Of a stretch of DNA of 64,000 nt, positions 12,127-23,351 are shown in pieces. The translations under genes and the position numbers were made by a program. Where the stretch lies: positions 2,719,906 through 2,783,905 of the forward strand of contig NZ_CP034072.1 of assembly GCF_003855255.1 (NCBI RefSeq), given 5' to 3'. The first letter of the stretch is position 1, and each line of letters begins with the position of its first letter. Origin of the DNA: Mycolicibacterium nivoides. GTDB lineage: Bacteria; Actinomycetota; Actinomycetes; Mycobacteriales; Mycobacteriaceae. Under the pieces are notes generated by a model. That model saw only the letters and a list, made by a program, of their open reading frames with translations. It did not search any database and was not told the DNA's origin.

Positions 12127-15870
<3,744 letters not shown>

Positions 15871-15895
15871 CCCGCTCGGTCTGATCACCGAAATC

Positions 15896-15938
15896 AACGA
15901 AATGGTCGCTGCCGCACGCCGGTAGCGACCATTTCGTT
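15896..15938 (+). terminator. Terminator of kgd
   Basis: A perfect 15-base-pair stem (AACGAAATGGTCGCT at 15896-15910 pairing with 15924-15938) closes a 13-base loop 25 bases after the kgd stop. The downstream side is only mildly U-rich (TTGTT). It separates kgd from the codirectional transporter gene. Confidence 0.8.
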
Positions 15939-16021
15939 GTTCCGGGGGTCCGGGCGCGCGCATTCGAATCACCGCGCGTACAACCCTGGGCCGCACCAGG
16001 GCCGGCGGCTACTCATCTAGG

Positions 16022-17332
16022 GTGACTATCGAAGCTGACCCGCTCGTAGGCGAGGCGCCGGCACCCACCGCTCCCAACACGGTGCGTACCGCGGTCCTGG
16101 CCAGCGTGCTCGGGACGACGATCGAGTGGTACGACTTCTTCCTGTACGCCACGGCCGCGAGCCTGGTGTTCAACCACACCTTCTTCCCGGACCAGAGCTC
16201 CTTCGTCGGCACGATGCTGGCATTCGCCACCTTCGCGGTCGGGTTCCTGGTCCGCCCCATCGGCGGATTCGTCTTCGGTCACATCGGCGACCGGATCGGC
16301 CGCAAGAAGACGCTCGCCCTGACCATGCTGTTGATGGGCGTGGCGACCGCGCTGATGGGTGTGCTGCCCACCGCGGCGCAGATCGGCGTGCTGGCACCGG
16401 TCCTGCTTCTGGTGCTGCGTGTGGTCCAGGGATTCGCCCTCGGCGGTGAGTGGGCCGGCGCGGTGCTGCTGGCTGTCGAGCACAGCCCTCGTCATCGCCG
16501 GGGATTGTTCGGCAGCATCCCGCAGGTCGGGCTGGCGCTGGGCCTGGCGCTGGGCACCGGGGTGTTCGTGCTGTTGCAGCTCTGGCTGTCGGCCGAGGCA
16601 TTCCAGGCCTACGGGTGGCGGATCGCGTTCCTGTTCAGCGTCGTGTTGGTGATCTTCGGCGTCGTGGTGCGGTTCCGGGTGGCCGAGACCCCGGCGTTCG
16701 AGAAGCTGCGCGATGACGACGAACGCTCGGCGGTCCCAGTGAAGGAGATCTTCCGTCCCCCGACGCTGCGCTCGACCGTGCTGGGCCTGCTGTCACGCTG
16801 GGGCGAGGGCGCCGCGTTCAACACCTGGGGCGTGTTCACCATCTCGTACGCCACCGCGACCCTGCACCTGGGCAAGGTGCCCGTACTGGTCGTGGTGACC
16901 GCGGCGGCGCTGCTCATGGCGGTACTGCTGCCGGTCTCGGGTCTGCTGGCCGACCGGTTCAGCCCGAAGGCCGTCTACGCGTCGGGCATCGCCGCGTACG
17001 CCGTGGTGGTGTTCCCGGCGTTCGCATTGTTCGGCACCGGCAGCATCGTGGCGTACGCGGTGGGAATGTTGTTGGCGTTCGGCGTCATTCACGCCTGGTT
17101 CTACGGCGCGCAGGGCACGCTCTACGCGTCGCTGTTCCCGACCCGCACCCGCTACACGGGCTTGTCGACGGTGTATCAGCTCTCCGGTGTCTACGCCTCG
17201 GGCCTGACGCCGCTGATCCTCACGGCGCTGATCGCCGCGGGTGGCGGCGCACCGTGGCTGGCGTGCGGCTACCTGGTGGCCACCGCGGTCATCAGCGTCA
17301 TCGCCACGCTGTTGCTGCGTCCCGAGCATTAG
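16022..17332 (+). CDS. MFS transporter, metabolite:H+ symporter (MHS) family
   Basis: 436 aa. Hallmarks of the MHS subfamily (ProP, ShiA, KgtP relatives) are present: TTIEWYDFFLYATAASLVF in the first segment, GHIGDRIGRKKTLALTML between segments 2 and 3, and RVVQGFALGGEWAGAVLL in segment 4. These import organic acids, osmolytes or shikimate with protons. Its place directly after kgd invites a dicarboxylate or 2-oxoglutarate role, but that is only inference because a terminator intervenes. The start is a GTG at 16022 without a ribosome-binding site; an imperfect TACTCAT lies just upstream. Confidence 0.9.
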   Translation: MTIEADPLVGEAPAPTAPNTVRTAVLASVLGTTIEWYDFFLYATAASLVFNHTFFPDQSSFVGTMLAFATFAVGFLVRPIGGFVFGHIGDRIGRKKTLALTMLLMGVATALMGVLPTAAQIGVLAPVLLLVLRVVQGFALGGEWAGAVLLAVEHSPRHRRGLFGSIPQVGLALGLALGTGVFVLLQLWLSAEAFQAYGWRIAFLFSVVLVIFGVVVRFRVAETPAFEKLRDDDERSAVPVKEIFRPPTLRSTVLGLLSRWGEGAAFNTWGVFTISYATATLHLGKVPVLVVVTAAALLMAVLLPVSGLLADRFSPKAVYASGIAAYAVVVFPAFALFGTGSIVAYAVGMLLAFGVIHAWFYGAQGTLYASLFPTRTRYTGLSTVYQLSGVYASGLTPLILTALIAAGGGAPWLACGYLVATAVISVIATLLLRPEH

Positions 17333-17347
17333 CGTCGTCAGCAGGGC

Positions 17348-18109
17348 TTAGCACGTCAATACCAGCGGGCCCGATTCGGTGATCGCCACGGTGTTCTCGG
17401 TGTGGGCGGTGCGGGAGCCGTCGGCCGATCGGATGGTCCAGCCGTCGCGGTCGTAGACGATGCGGTTGGTGCCCGCGGCGAGCCACGGCTCGAGCGCCAG
17501 GGTCATCCCGGCCCGCAACTTCATGCCACGGCCGGGCTTGCCCCGGTTGGGCACGTGCGGGTCCTCGTGCATGGTCCGGCCCAGACCGTGCCCACCGAAT
17601 TCGAGGTTGACCGGGTAGCCGTAATCGGCCGCGACGGCGCCGATGGCGGCCGAGATGTCGCCGAGCCGGTTACCGGGCCGGGCCGCGGCGGTTCCGGCGG
17701 CCAGCGCCTCCTCGGTGGCCCGGACCAGGCGCACGTCGGCGGCTGCGGGGGTCCCGACGATCACGGTGCGGGCCGCGTCGGCGACCCAGCCGTCGATCGA
17801 CACCGCGAAGTCCATGCTGAGCACGTCACCGTCACGCAGCCGGTAGTCGTGCGGAAGGCCGTGCAGCACAGCGTCGTTGACCGACAGGCAGATGACGTTG
17901 CGGAACGGCCCTCGGCCGAACGACGGGTCGTAGTCCCAATAGCAGGACTCCGCGCCGCGCCGTTTGACCATGTCGCGAGCGTGGTGTTCGAGGTCGAGCA
18001 GGTTGACTCCGATCGCGGCGAGCCCGCTCAGCTCGCCGAGCACCTCGGCCACGAACCGCCCGGTGACCCGCATCTTCTCGATCTCGGCCCCGGTCTTCAG
18101 CTCGATCAT
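17348..18109 (-). CDS. map: Type I methionine aminopeptidase, accessory copy
   Basis: 253 aa. All five metal ligands of MetAP-I are in register with the E. coli enzyme: D100, D111, H174, E207, E238, with H181 and H83 as the additional catalytic-site histidines. It would remove N-terminal Met from nascent proteins in the cytoplasm. The start is decided by AGGAGG (18118-18123): it sits 8 bases before the ATG at 18109 but only 2 before the in-frame GTG at 18115. Mycobacteria have other map genes elsewhere, and this copy is divergent from a small HTH regulator with operators between them, so its expression may be conditional. It lacks the N-terminal SH3-binding extension seen in some actinobacterial copies. 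Confidence 0.93.
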   Translation of the reverse strand: MIELKTGAEIEKMRVTGRFVAEVLGELSGLAAIGVNLLDLEHHARDMVKRRGAESCYWDYDPSFGRGPFRNVICLSVNDAVLHGLPHDYRLRDGDVLSMDFAVSIDGWVADAARTVIVGTPAAADVRLVRATEEALAAGTAAARPGNRLGDISAAIGAVAADYGYPVNLEFGGHGLGRTMHEDPHVPNRGKPGRGMKLRAGMTLALEPWLAAGTNRIVYDRDGWTIRSADGSRTAHTENTVAITESGPLVLTC

Positions 18110-18124
18110 GTCCACATCCTCCTC

Positions 18125-18161
18125 GGTATTTAAATACCAACACTAGCGGTATACAAATACC
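18125..18161. promoter_or_regulatory. Two tandem palindromic operators between map and the HTH gene
   Basis: GGTATTTAAATACC (18125-18138) is a perfect 14-base palindrome. GGTATACAAATACC (18148-18161) repeats it with two central changes; the centres are 23 bases apart, about two helical turns. The first abuts the map ribosome-binding site. The second lies upstream of a TACCGT -10 hexamer (18167-18172) for the HTH gene, in its -35/spacer region. This layout fits autoregulation and joint control of map by the 18179 protein. Confidence 0.75.
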
Positions 18162-18178
18162 GGCGCTACCGTGGTGCC

Positions 18179-18466
18179 GTGGTCCGCACCCCGCTCACAC
18201 CCGCACAGATCGCGGCCGGCCGACGGCTCGGCGAGACCCTGCGGGCGGCCCGGGGCACGCGCTCACTCGACGAGGTGGCCCAGCACGCCGGCATCTCCCC
18301 GGAGACGCTGCGCAAGATCGAGACGGGACGGTTGCCCTCCCCCGCGTTCGGCACGGTCGTCGGACTGAGCACCGCTCTGGACGTCCCGCTGCAGGTCCTG
18401 GCCGATGTGTGGCAGGAAGCCGCCGCAGCGGAGGCCGCCATATGCGAGACCGCCGGTACCGCGTAG
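18179..18466 (+). CDS. Small XRE-type helix-turn-helix regulator
   Basis: 95 aa. A Cro/CI-like HTH occupies residues 15-70: LGETLRAARGTRSLDEVAQHAGISPETLRKIETGRLPSP matches the usual helix 2-turn-helix 3 spacing with conserved Ala, Gly and Glu-x-Gly-Arg. There is no extra ligand domain, only a short alanine-rich tail. The GTG start is 6 bases after TACCGT, a leaderless arrangement. It is divergent from the methionine aminopeptidase gene and almost certainly binds the two GGTAT...ATACC palindromes just upstream. What signal it responds to is unknown. Confidence 0.85.
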   Translation: MVRTPLTPAQIAAGRRLGETLRAARGTRSLDEVAQHAGISPETLRKIETGRLPSPAFGTVVGLSTALDVPLQVLADVWQEAAAAEAAICETAGTA

Positions 18467-18509
18467 CCTCGTAACTCAACACGTGTCGGACTACGCGAGG
18501 GAGTGTTCT

Positions 18510-19334
18510 ATGGAGGGCTTCGCCGGAAAGGTCGCCGTTGTCACCGGCGCCGGATCGGGCATCGGGCAGGCGCTGGCCATCGAGCTGGGACGTTCGGGCG
18601 CCAAACTGGCGATCAGCGACGTCGACACCGAGGGCCTGGCGGTCACCGAGGAACGCCTCAAGGCGATCGGCGCCGAGGTCAAGACCGACCGGCTCGACGT
18701 CACCGAGCGCGAGGCTTTCCTGCTCTACGCCGACGCGGTCAAGGAGCATTTCGGCAAGGTCAACCAGATCTACAACAACGCAGGCATCGCATTCAGCGGC
18801 GACGTCGAGGTCAGCCAATTCAAGGACATCGAACGGGTCATGGACGTCGACTACTGGGGCGTCGTCAACGGCACCAAGGCCTTCCTGCCGCACCTGATCG
18901 CCTCCGGCGACGGGCACGTCGTCAACGTCTCCAGCCTGTTCGGCATCTTCTCGGTTCCCGGCCAGGCCGCCTACAACTCGGCCAAGTTCGCGGTGCGCGG
19001 CTTCACCGAGGCACTGCGCCAGGAGATGGCCCTGGCCAAGCATCCCGTCAAGGTGACGTGTGTACACCCGGGCGGGATCAAGACCGCCATCGCGCGCAAT
19101 GCCACCGTCGCCGAGGGACTGGATCAGAAGGCGCTCGCGGAGACCTTCGACCGGAAGCTGGCCAACACCACTCCGCAGCGCGCGGCCAAGATCATCCTCG
19201 AGGCGGTGCGCAAGGACAAGGCGCGCGTGCTCGTCGGTCCCGACGCCAAGATCCTCGACGTCATCGTGCGGATCACCGGCTCCGGATACCAGAAGCTGTT
19301 CGCCTCCGCGATGGGTCGCATGATCCCGCGCTGA
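18510..19334 (+). CDS. Short-chain dehydrogenase/reductase (Rv1245c-like)
   Basis: 274 aa. The NAD(P)-binding motif TGAGSGIG is at residues 12-19, NNAG follows strand 4, and the catalytic set is S (VSSLFG), Y and K in YNSAKFA. The C-terminal PGGIKTAIARNA region shapes the substrate pocket. It is a classical SDR oxidoreductase of unknown substrate, probably lipid or xenobiotic. The ATG at 18510 is preceded by GAGGGAG with good spacing; an in-frame upstream ATG at 18405 overlaps the HTH gene and is unlikely. It may be read from the HTH promoter since only 43 bases separate the genes. Confidence 0.92.
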   Translation: MEGFAGKVAVVTGAGSGIGQALAIELGRSGAKLAISDVDTEGLAVTEERLKAIGAEVKTDRLDVTEREAFLLYADAVKEHFGKVNQIYNNAGIAFSGDVEVSQFKDIERVMDVDYWGVVNGTKAFLPHLIASGDGHVVNVSSLFGIFSVPGQAAYNSAKFAVRGFTEALRQEMALAKHPVKVTCVHPGGIKTAIARNATVAEGLDQKALAETFDRKLANTTPQRAAKIILEAVRKDKARVLVGPDAKILDVIVRITGSGYQKLFASAMGRMIPR

Positions 19335-19344
19335 TCCCTCTGCC

Positions 19345-19408
19345 CCGCGAGCGACCGCTGAGGTACGCGATGTGCGGCGTGTCTGCGTACAGACACGGTC
19401 GCTCGCGG
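19345..19408. terminator. Nested inverted repeat between convergent genes
   Basis: Outer arms CCGCGAGCGACCG (19345-19357) and its complement (19396-19408) form a perfect 13-base-pair stem. Inside lie GTACGC/GCGTAC (19363-19368 with 19385-19390) and, as an alternative, a tight hairpin GTGTCT-GCGTAC-AGACAC (19379-19396). It fills the gap between the SDR (+) and lpqZ (-) ends and resembles the repeat at 7945-8004 in its CGCGA outer arms. Confidence 0.7.
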
Positions 19409-19415
19409 AGCGGGG

Positions 19416-20267
19416 TTAGTGGCCCAGCGGGTTGGCCTGGAGGAAGGCATCGGCCACCGCACCGGGATCCTTGCCCTCGGCGACCTGCCTGCGCATATCG
19501 GCCAGCGACCCCGTGTCGAGGACACCGGCGATCTCGTTGAGCGCCAGGATCTGGCGCTCGTCGAGCGTGTTGCGTCGATACAGCGGCACCACATTGTCAC
19601 CACGGATCAGCGACGTCTTGTCGGCCAGCACGGTCAGGTCCGACGGGATGGCCGGATCGGCCGTCGTCGACCACGCCGCGTTGATCTTGCCGGCCCGCAG
19701 CGCCGCGAACAGACTCTTGTCATCGGGGAACACGAGCGCCTTGGGCAGCGTGCACGAGCCCACCACCGCAGGCACCCGCATCGCCTTCACCGCACCCGGC
19801 CGCGCCTGTGCACAGTTGCGGCGCAGCGCGCTCAGATCGGTTCCGCCCCACGCCGTGGCCGTGGCCTCGGTGACCACCAGAGCGGGCTTGTCCTGCGCCG
19901 ACATGGTGTAGTCACCGGCCGCGACACCTTCGGGTAGCGCCGATACCAGGTCCCGGTAGACCTGCTCGTCCGCGCGGGCCGTCGCGTTCGGATTCAGCTC
20001 GGTCAGGAACCGGCCGGTGAACCCCGGCAGCACCGTCACCGATCCGGAATCCAGCACGCTGGGGACACCGTCGGTCTCGGTGACCGCGGCCGGCGTGCCG
20101 TAGTAGCGCAGCGCCGCCGCGTACAGATGGCCGAGCAGCGCCGACTCGGGCCCCTGCCCCGCCCCGACCGTGAGAACGGCCGGGGCCGAATTGGCCGCGC
20201 ATCCCCCCAGCACCGGTGCCAGCAGCGTCAACATTGTCAACAGCGCCGACGCCAGGGTGCGGCGCAT
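19416..20267 (-). CDS. lpqZ: LpqZ, OpuAC-type substrate-binding lipoprotein
   Basis: 283 aa. A signal peptide ends in the lipobox LGGC, so the protein is a lipid-anchored extracytoplasmic receptor. The body resembles glycine-betaine/choline-binding (OpuAC/ProX) proteins: an early GAGQGPESALLGHLYAAALRYYG and a closing NEIAGVLDTGSLADMRRQVAEGKDPGAVADAFLQANPLG. No ABC ATPase or permease gene lies next to it, so its transport partner, if any, is elsewhere. It begins 8 bases after the malic enzyme stop and is probably cotranscribed with it. Confidence 0.87.
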   Translation of the reverse strand: MRRTLASALLTMLTLLAPVLGGCAANSAPAVLTVGAGQGPESALLGHLYAAALRYYGTPAAVTETDGVPSVLDSGSVTVLPGFTGRFLTELNPNATARADEQVYRDLVSALPEGVAAGDYTMSAQDKPALVVTEATATAWGGTDLSALRRNCAQARPGAVKAMRVPAVVGSCTLPKALVFPDDKSLFAALRAGKINAAWSTTADPAIPSDLTVLADKTSLIRGDNVVPLYRRNTLDERQILALNEIAGVLDTGSLADMRRQVAEGKDPGAVADAFLQANPLGH

Positions 20268-20275
20268 CAGTGAGC

Positions 20276-21511
20276 TCAGGACTCTGCGGGGTCAACCGCC
20301 GCTGCGACCGCGGCCGCAACCGCAGGGCCGACCCGCGGATCCAGCGCGCTGGGCACGATGTGGTCGACCGCCAGATCGTCGCCGACGACCGAGAAGATCG
20401 CCTCGGCAGCCGCCACCTTCATCTTCTCGGTGATGCGACGGGCACCGGCGTCCAGCGCACCGCGGAAGACCCCGGGGAAGGCCAGCACGTTGTTGATCTG
20501 GTTCGGGAAATCGCTGCGCCCGGTCGCCACGACCGCCGCGTACTTGCGGGCGGCGTCCGGGTGGATCTCGGGATCCGGGTTGGACAGCGCGAAGACGATG
20601 CCGTTGGGAGCCATCGTGGCGATGAACTCCTCGGGCACGACGCCGGCCGACACCCCGAGGAAGACGTCGGCGCCCTCGAGCGCCTCGGCCACACCGCCGG
20701 TGAGCTTGCGCGGGTTGGTGCGCCCGGCCAGCTCCGCCTTGAAGGCATTGAGGTTGTCACGGCCGGAATGCACGATGCCCTGCGAATCGAGCACGACGAC
20801 GTCGGTGATGCCCTTGTTCAGCAGGATGTTGGCGCAGGCCACACCCGCTGCACCGGCGCCCGAGATGACCACGCGCAGTGAATGGATGTCCCGCTCGAGC
20901 ACCTTGGTGGCGCCCAGCAGCGCGGCCAGCACCACGATCGCCGTGCCGTGCTGGTCGTCGTGCATCACCGGGCAGTCCAGCGCCTCGATGACCCGGCGCT
21001 CGATCTCGAAGCACCGCGGGGCCGAGATGTCCTCCAGGTTCACCGCGCCGAACGTCGGACGCAGCCGGATCAGGGTTTCGACGATCTCGTCGGGATCCTT
21101 GGTGTCGAGCACGATCGGGATCGAGTTCAGGCCGCCGAAGGACTTGAACAGCGCGCTCTTGCCCTCCATGACCGGCAGCGACGCCGCCGGGCCGATGTCG
21201 CCGAGGCCCAGCACCGCAGTACCGTCGCTGACCACCGCCACCAGGCGGTTGGCCCACGTGTACTTGGCCGCGAGGGTGTGATCAGTGGCGATCGCCCGGC
21301 TCACCTGGGCGACCCCGGGTGTGTACGCGATCGACAGCGCACGCTGAGTGTCCAGCGGCTCCTTCAACTCGACCGAGAGCTTTCCGCCTTCGTGATGATC
21401 GAAGATCTCGGCGTCTTCGATGACAACTTGCGGGGTGCGCTCCGCAGGCGAGCGCTCGGGCGAGGAGGCGACTGTACTTTCCGACACGGCGCAAGGGTAC
21501 TTCAATGCCAT
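20276..21511 (-). CDS. NAD(P)-dependent malic enzyme (decarboxylating malate dehydrogenase)
   Basis: 411 aa, the short bacterial type. Visible elements: AYTPGVAQVSRAI near the N-terminus, the catalytic/metal region NLEDISAPRCFEIE with MHDDQHGTAIVVLAALLGA, the nucleotide fold VVISGAGAAGVACANILL, and FALSNPDPEIHPD. It converts malate to pyruvate and CO2, feeding gluconeogenic or NADPH needs. In M. tuberculosis this place between lpqZ and corA holds a malate dehydrogenase (memory), so the function at the locus differs. The start is uncertain: ATG 21511 or GTG 21487, neither with a convincing ribosome-binding site. TACTGT (21552-21557, minus strand) could be the -10. Confidence 0.93.
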   Translation of the reverse strand: MALKYPCAVSESTVASSPERSPAERTPQVVIEDAEIFDHHEGGKLSVELKEPLDTQRALSIAYTPGVAQVSRAIATDHTLAAKYTWANRLVAVVSDGTAVLGLGDIGPAASLPVMEGKSALFKSFGGLNSIPIVLDTKDPDEIVETLIRLRPTFGAVNLEDISAPRCFEIERRVIEALDCPVMHDDQHGTAIVVLAALLGATKVLERDIHSLRVVISGAGAAGVACANILLNKGITDVVVLDSQGIVHSGRDNLNAFKAELAGRTNPRKLTGGVAEALEGADVFLGVSAGVVPEEFIATMAPNGIVFALSNPDPEIHPDAARKYAAVVATGRSDFPNQINNVLAFPGVFRGALDAGARRITEKMKVAAAEAIFSVVGDDLAVDHIVPSALDPRVGPAVAAAVAAAVDPAES

Positions 21512-21551
21512 TTCTCACAGGGCAGGGTTCCCCGCTGGTGAGCGTTACTTA

Positions 21552-21571
21552 ACAGTAGGTACGCGTAGCAT
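21552..21571. promoter_or_regulatory. Divergent -10 elements for the malic enzyme gene and corA
   Basis: On the minus strand TACTGT (21557 to 21552) points to the malic enzyme gene; on the plus strand TAGCAT (21566-21571) points to corA. Both fit TANNNT. No good -35 hexamer is visible for either, and no riboswitch-like fold was recognised in the corA leader. Position is suggestive, not proven. Confidence 0.4.
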
Positions 21572-21620
21572 TCGTTGTGCTGATCAGGTTGCTGCACACC
21601 GCGCAGGAAGGTCGGAGTCC

Positions 21621-22724
21621 ATGCCCTCATTCCGCGCTTTGCCACCGGCCTTGCGGTCGACCGCAAGGCCCCGGCCCGCGGAGCCCGATGCCAAGGCGAT
21701 CCACGTCCCGGTGGCACGGGCCATGGTGGATTGCGGTGTGTACAGCGGTGGCGACCGGTTGCCCGGCAAATACACCCATGCCGCAGCGCTGAACAAGGTC
21801 CGCGAACTACAGGCAGCGGGGCAGAAGGCGTTCGTCTGGATCGGCCTGCACGAGCCCGACGAATTCCAGATGCAGTCGGTGGCGGACGTTTTCGGATTGC
21901 ACGAGCTGGCCGTCGAGGACGCGGTACACGCACATCAGCGCCCCAAGCTGGAGCGCTATGACAAGACACTGTTCCTGGTGCTCAAAACCATCAACTATGT
22001 CGAGCACGAGTCGGTGGCACTGGCCCGCGAGATCGTCGAGACCGGCGAGATCATGATCTTCGTCGGACCGGACTTCGTGGTCACCGTCCGGCACGGCGAG
22101 CACGGCGGACTGGCCGGCGTGCGGAAGCGGCTCGAATCCTCGCCGGCCATCCTCAAACTCGGACCGTTCGCGGTCATGCACGCGATCGCCGACCACGTGG
22201 TGGACAGCTACCTCGACGTGACCGATCTGATGGAAACCGACATCGACGCGATGGAGGAGGACATCTTCTCCCCCGGCACGCACACCAACATCGAGTGTAT
22301 TTACCTGCTCAAGCGGGAGGTCGTCGAAATGCGCCGGGCGGTGGCGCCGTTGACCCTCGCGCTGGCACGGTTGCTGACCGACCACAACGACCTGATCTCG
22401 GTCGAGGTGCGCCGGTACATGCGCGACGTGCACGACCACAATGTGCAGGCCTCCGATCGCGTCACGAGCTACGACGAGATGCTCAGCTCACTGGTGCAGG
22501 CCGCGCTCGGCAAGGTCGCCATGCAGCAGAACGTGGACATGCGCAAGATCTCGGCGTGGGTGGCGATCGCCGCGGTACCGACCGCAATGGCCGGGATTTA
22601 CGGGATGAACTTCGAGCACATGCCGGAGTTGCAGTGGACGTGGGGCTATCCCGCCGTGCTGCTGACGATGGCCACCATCTGCTTCGTGCTGTACCGCACG
22701 TTCCGCCACAACGACTGGCTCTAG
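21621..22724 (+). CDS. corA: CorA-type magnesium/cobalt transporter
   Basis: 367 aa. A long cytoplasmic N-terminal domain is followed by two C-terminal membrane segments, the first ending in the signature GMN (GIYGMNFEHMPELQWTWGYP), which forms the pore mouth. It is a pentameric channel for Mg2+ in the inner membrane. AGGAAGG (21605-21611) stands 9 bases before the ATG. The gene stops 6 bases before the convergent Suppressor-of-fused gene. Length matches Rv1239c (366 aa as I recall). Confidence 0.95.
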   Translation: MPSFRALPPALRSTARPRPAEPDAKAIHVPVARAMVDCGVYSGGDRLPGKYTHAAALNKVRELQAAGQKAFVWIGLHEPDEFQMQSVADVFGLHELAVEDAVHAHQRPKLERYDKTLFLVLKTINYVEHESVALAREIVETGEIMIFVGPDFVVTVRHGEHGGLAGVRKRLESSPAILKLGPFAVMHAIADHVVDSYLDVTDLMETDIDAMEEDIFSPGTHTNIECIYLLKREVVEMRRAVAPLTLALARLLTDHNDLISVEVRRYMRDVHDHNVQASDRVTSYDEMLSSLVQAALGKVAMQQNVDMRKISAWVAIAAVPTAMAGIYGMNFEHMPELQWTWGYPAVLLTMATICFVLYRTFRHNDWL

Positions 22725-22730
22725 CCGGAA

Positions 22731-23351
22731 TCAGCTTGGGCTGGCGGCCCTTCGGGTCGGGTCGAGCACGTCGACCCCGTCGGTCTGCCATGCCTCGCGC
22801 ATCGCATCCGCACCCTTGAGCCGCACCCAGGCCGCCTCGGTGGCGGTGATCGGCGTGGCCGAGAGCACCGTCACCGGAGACAGCGGGTCGGTCAGGACTA
22901 CCTCGCCGATATCGCTGGGGCCCAGCAGGAATGCACTGAACGGTGCGGAGTCGAACAACTGCGTCTCCAGGTCGATGAGTGCGTCGGCCTCCAGCACCAG
23001 GCCCTCCACGGCGGGCACGGCAGCCAGGACGGCCAGCGACCGGGCCAGCCCGCCCGGGGTCGGGCCCCGCAGCGACAGCACCACCTCGGCCCGCGGACCA
23101 TGGATCGGGTCGGAGACCAGTTCGGTCGGATCGAACATCGGGTGACGCGAACACCCCAGAGTCACATAGTGATACAGATCCAGCCCGGAACCGTCGGCAC
23201 CGCCGGCCCGCAGGTCGGGCCCGAACCGCAGCACGTCGATGCGCTCGGTGCCCAGGAAGGTGACGCTGGCGCTGACAGGTTCGGCAGTGATGCCCGCCGC
23301 GCCGAAGTACTCGACCACATGGGCGCGAACCGCAGCCAGGACGTCGATCAC
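22731..23351 (-). CDS. Suppressor-of-fused (SUFU) domain protein coupled to sugC
   Basis: 206 aa. The sequence has the SUFU-domain pattern: an N-terminal HVVEYFG, the aromatic [16 protein letters not shown], and later [17 protein letters not shown] and a final block with [14 protein letters not shown]. In bacteria such proteins often occur as immunity or accessory proteins in toxin loci, but many are orphan and of unknown role. Here the GTG overlaps the sugC stop as GTGA (23348-23351), so it is cotranslated with the trehalose importer. No toxin gene is next to it. The coupling to a sugar ABC transporter is unexplained. Confidence 0.75.
   Translation of the reverse strand: MIDVLAAVRAHVVEYFGAAGITAEPVSASVTFLGTERIDVLRFGPDLRAGGADGSGLDLYHYVTLGCSRHPMFDPTELVSDPIHGPRAEVVLSLRGPTPGGLARSLAVLAAVPAVEGLVLEADALIDLETQLFDSAPFSAFLLGPSDIGEVVLTDPLSPVTVLSATPITATEAAWVRLKGADAMREAWQTDGVDVLDPTRRAASPS

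Noticed and set aside
21541..21620. A magnesium riboswitch before corA
   Set aside because: The leader is too short (about 50 bases after the -10) and shows no recognisable conserved fold.
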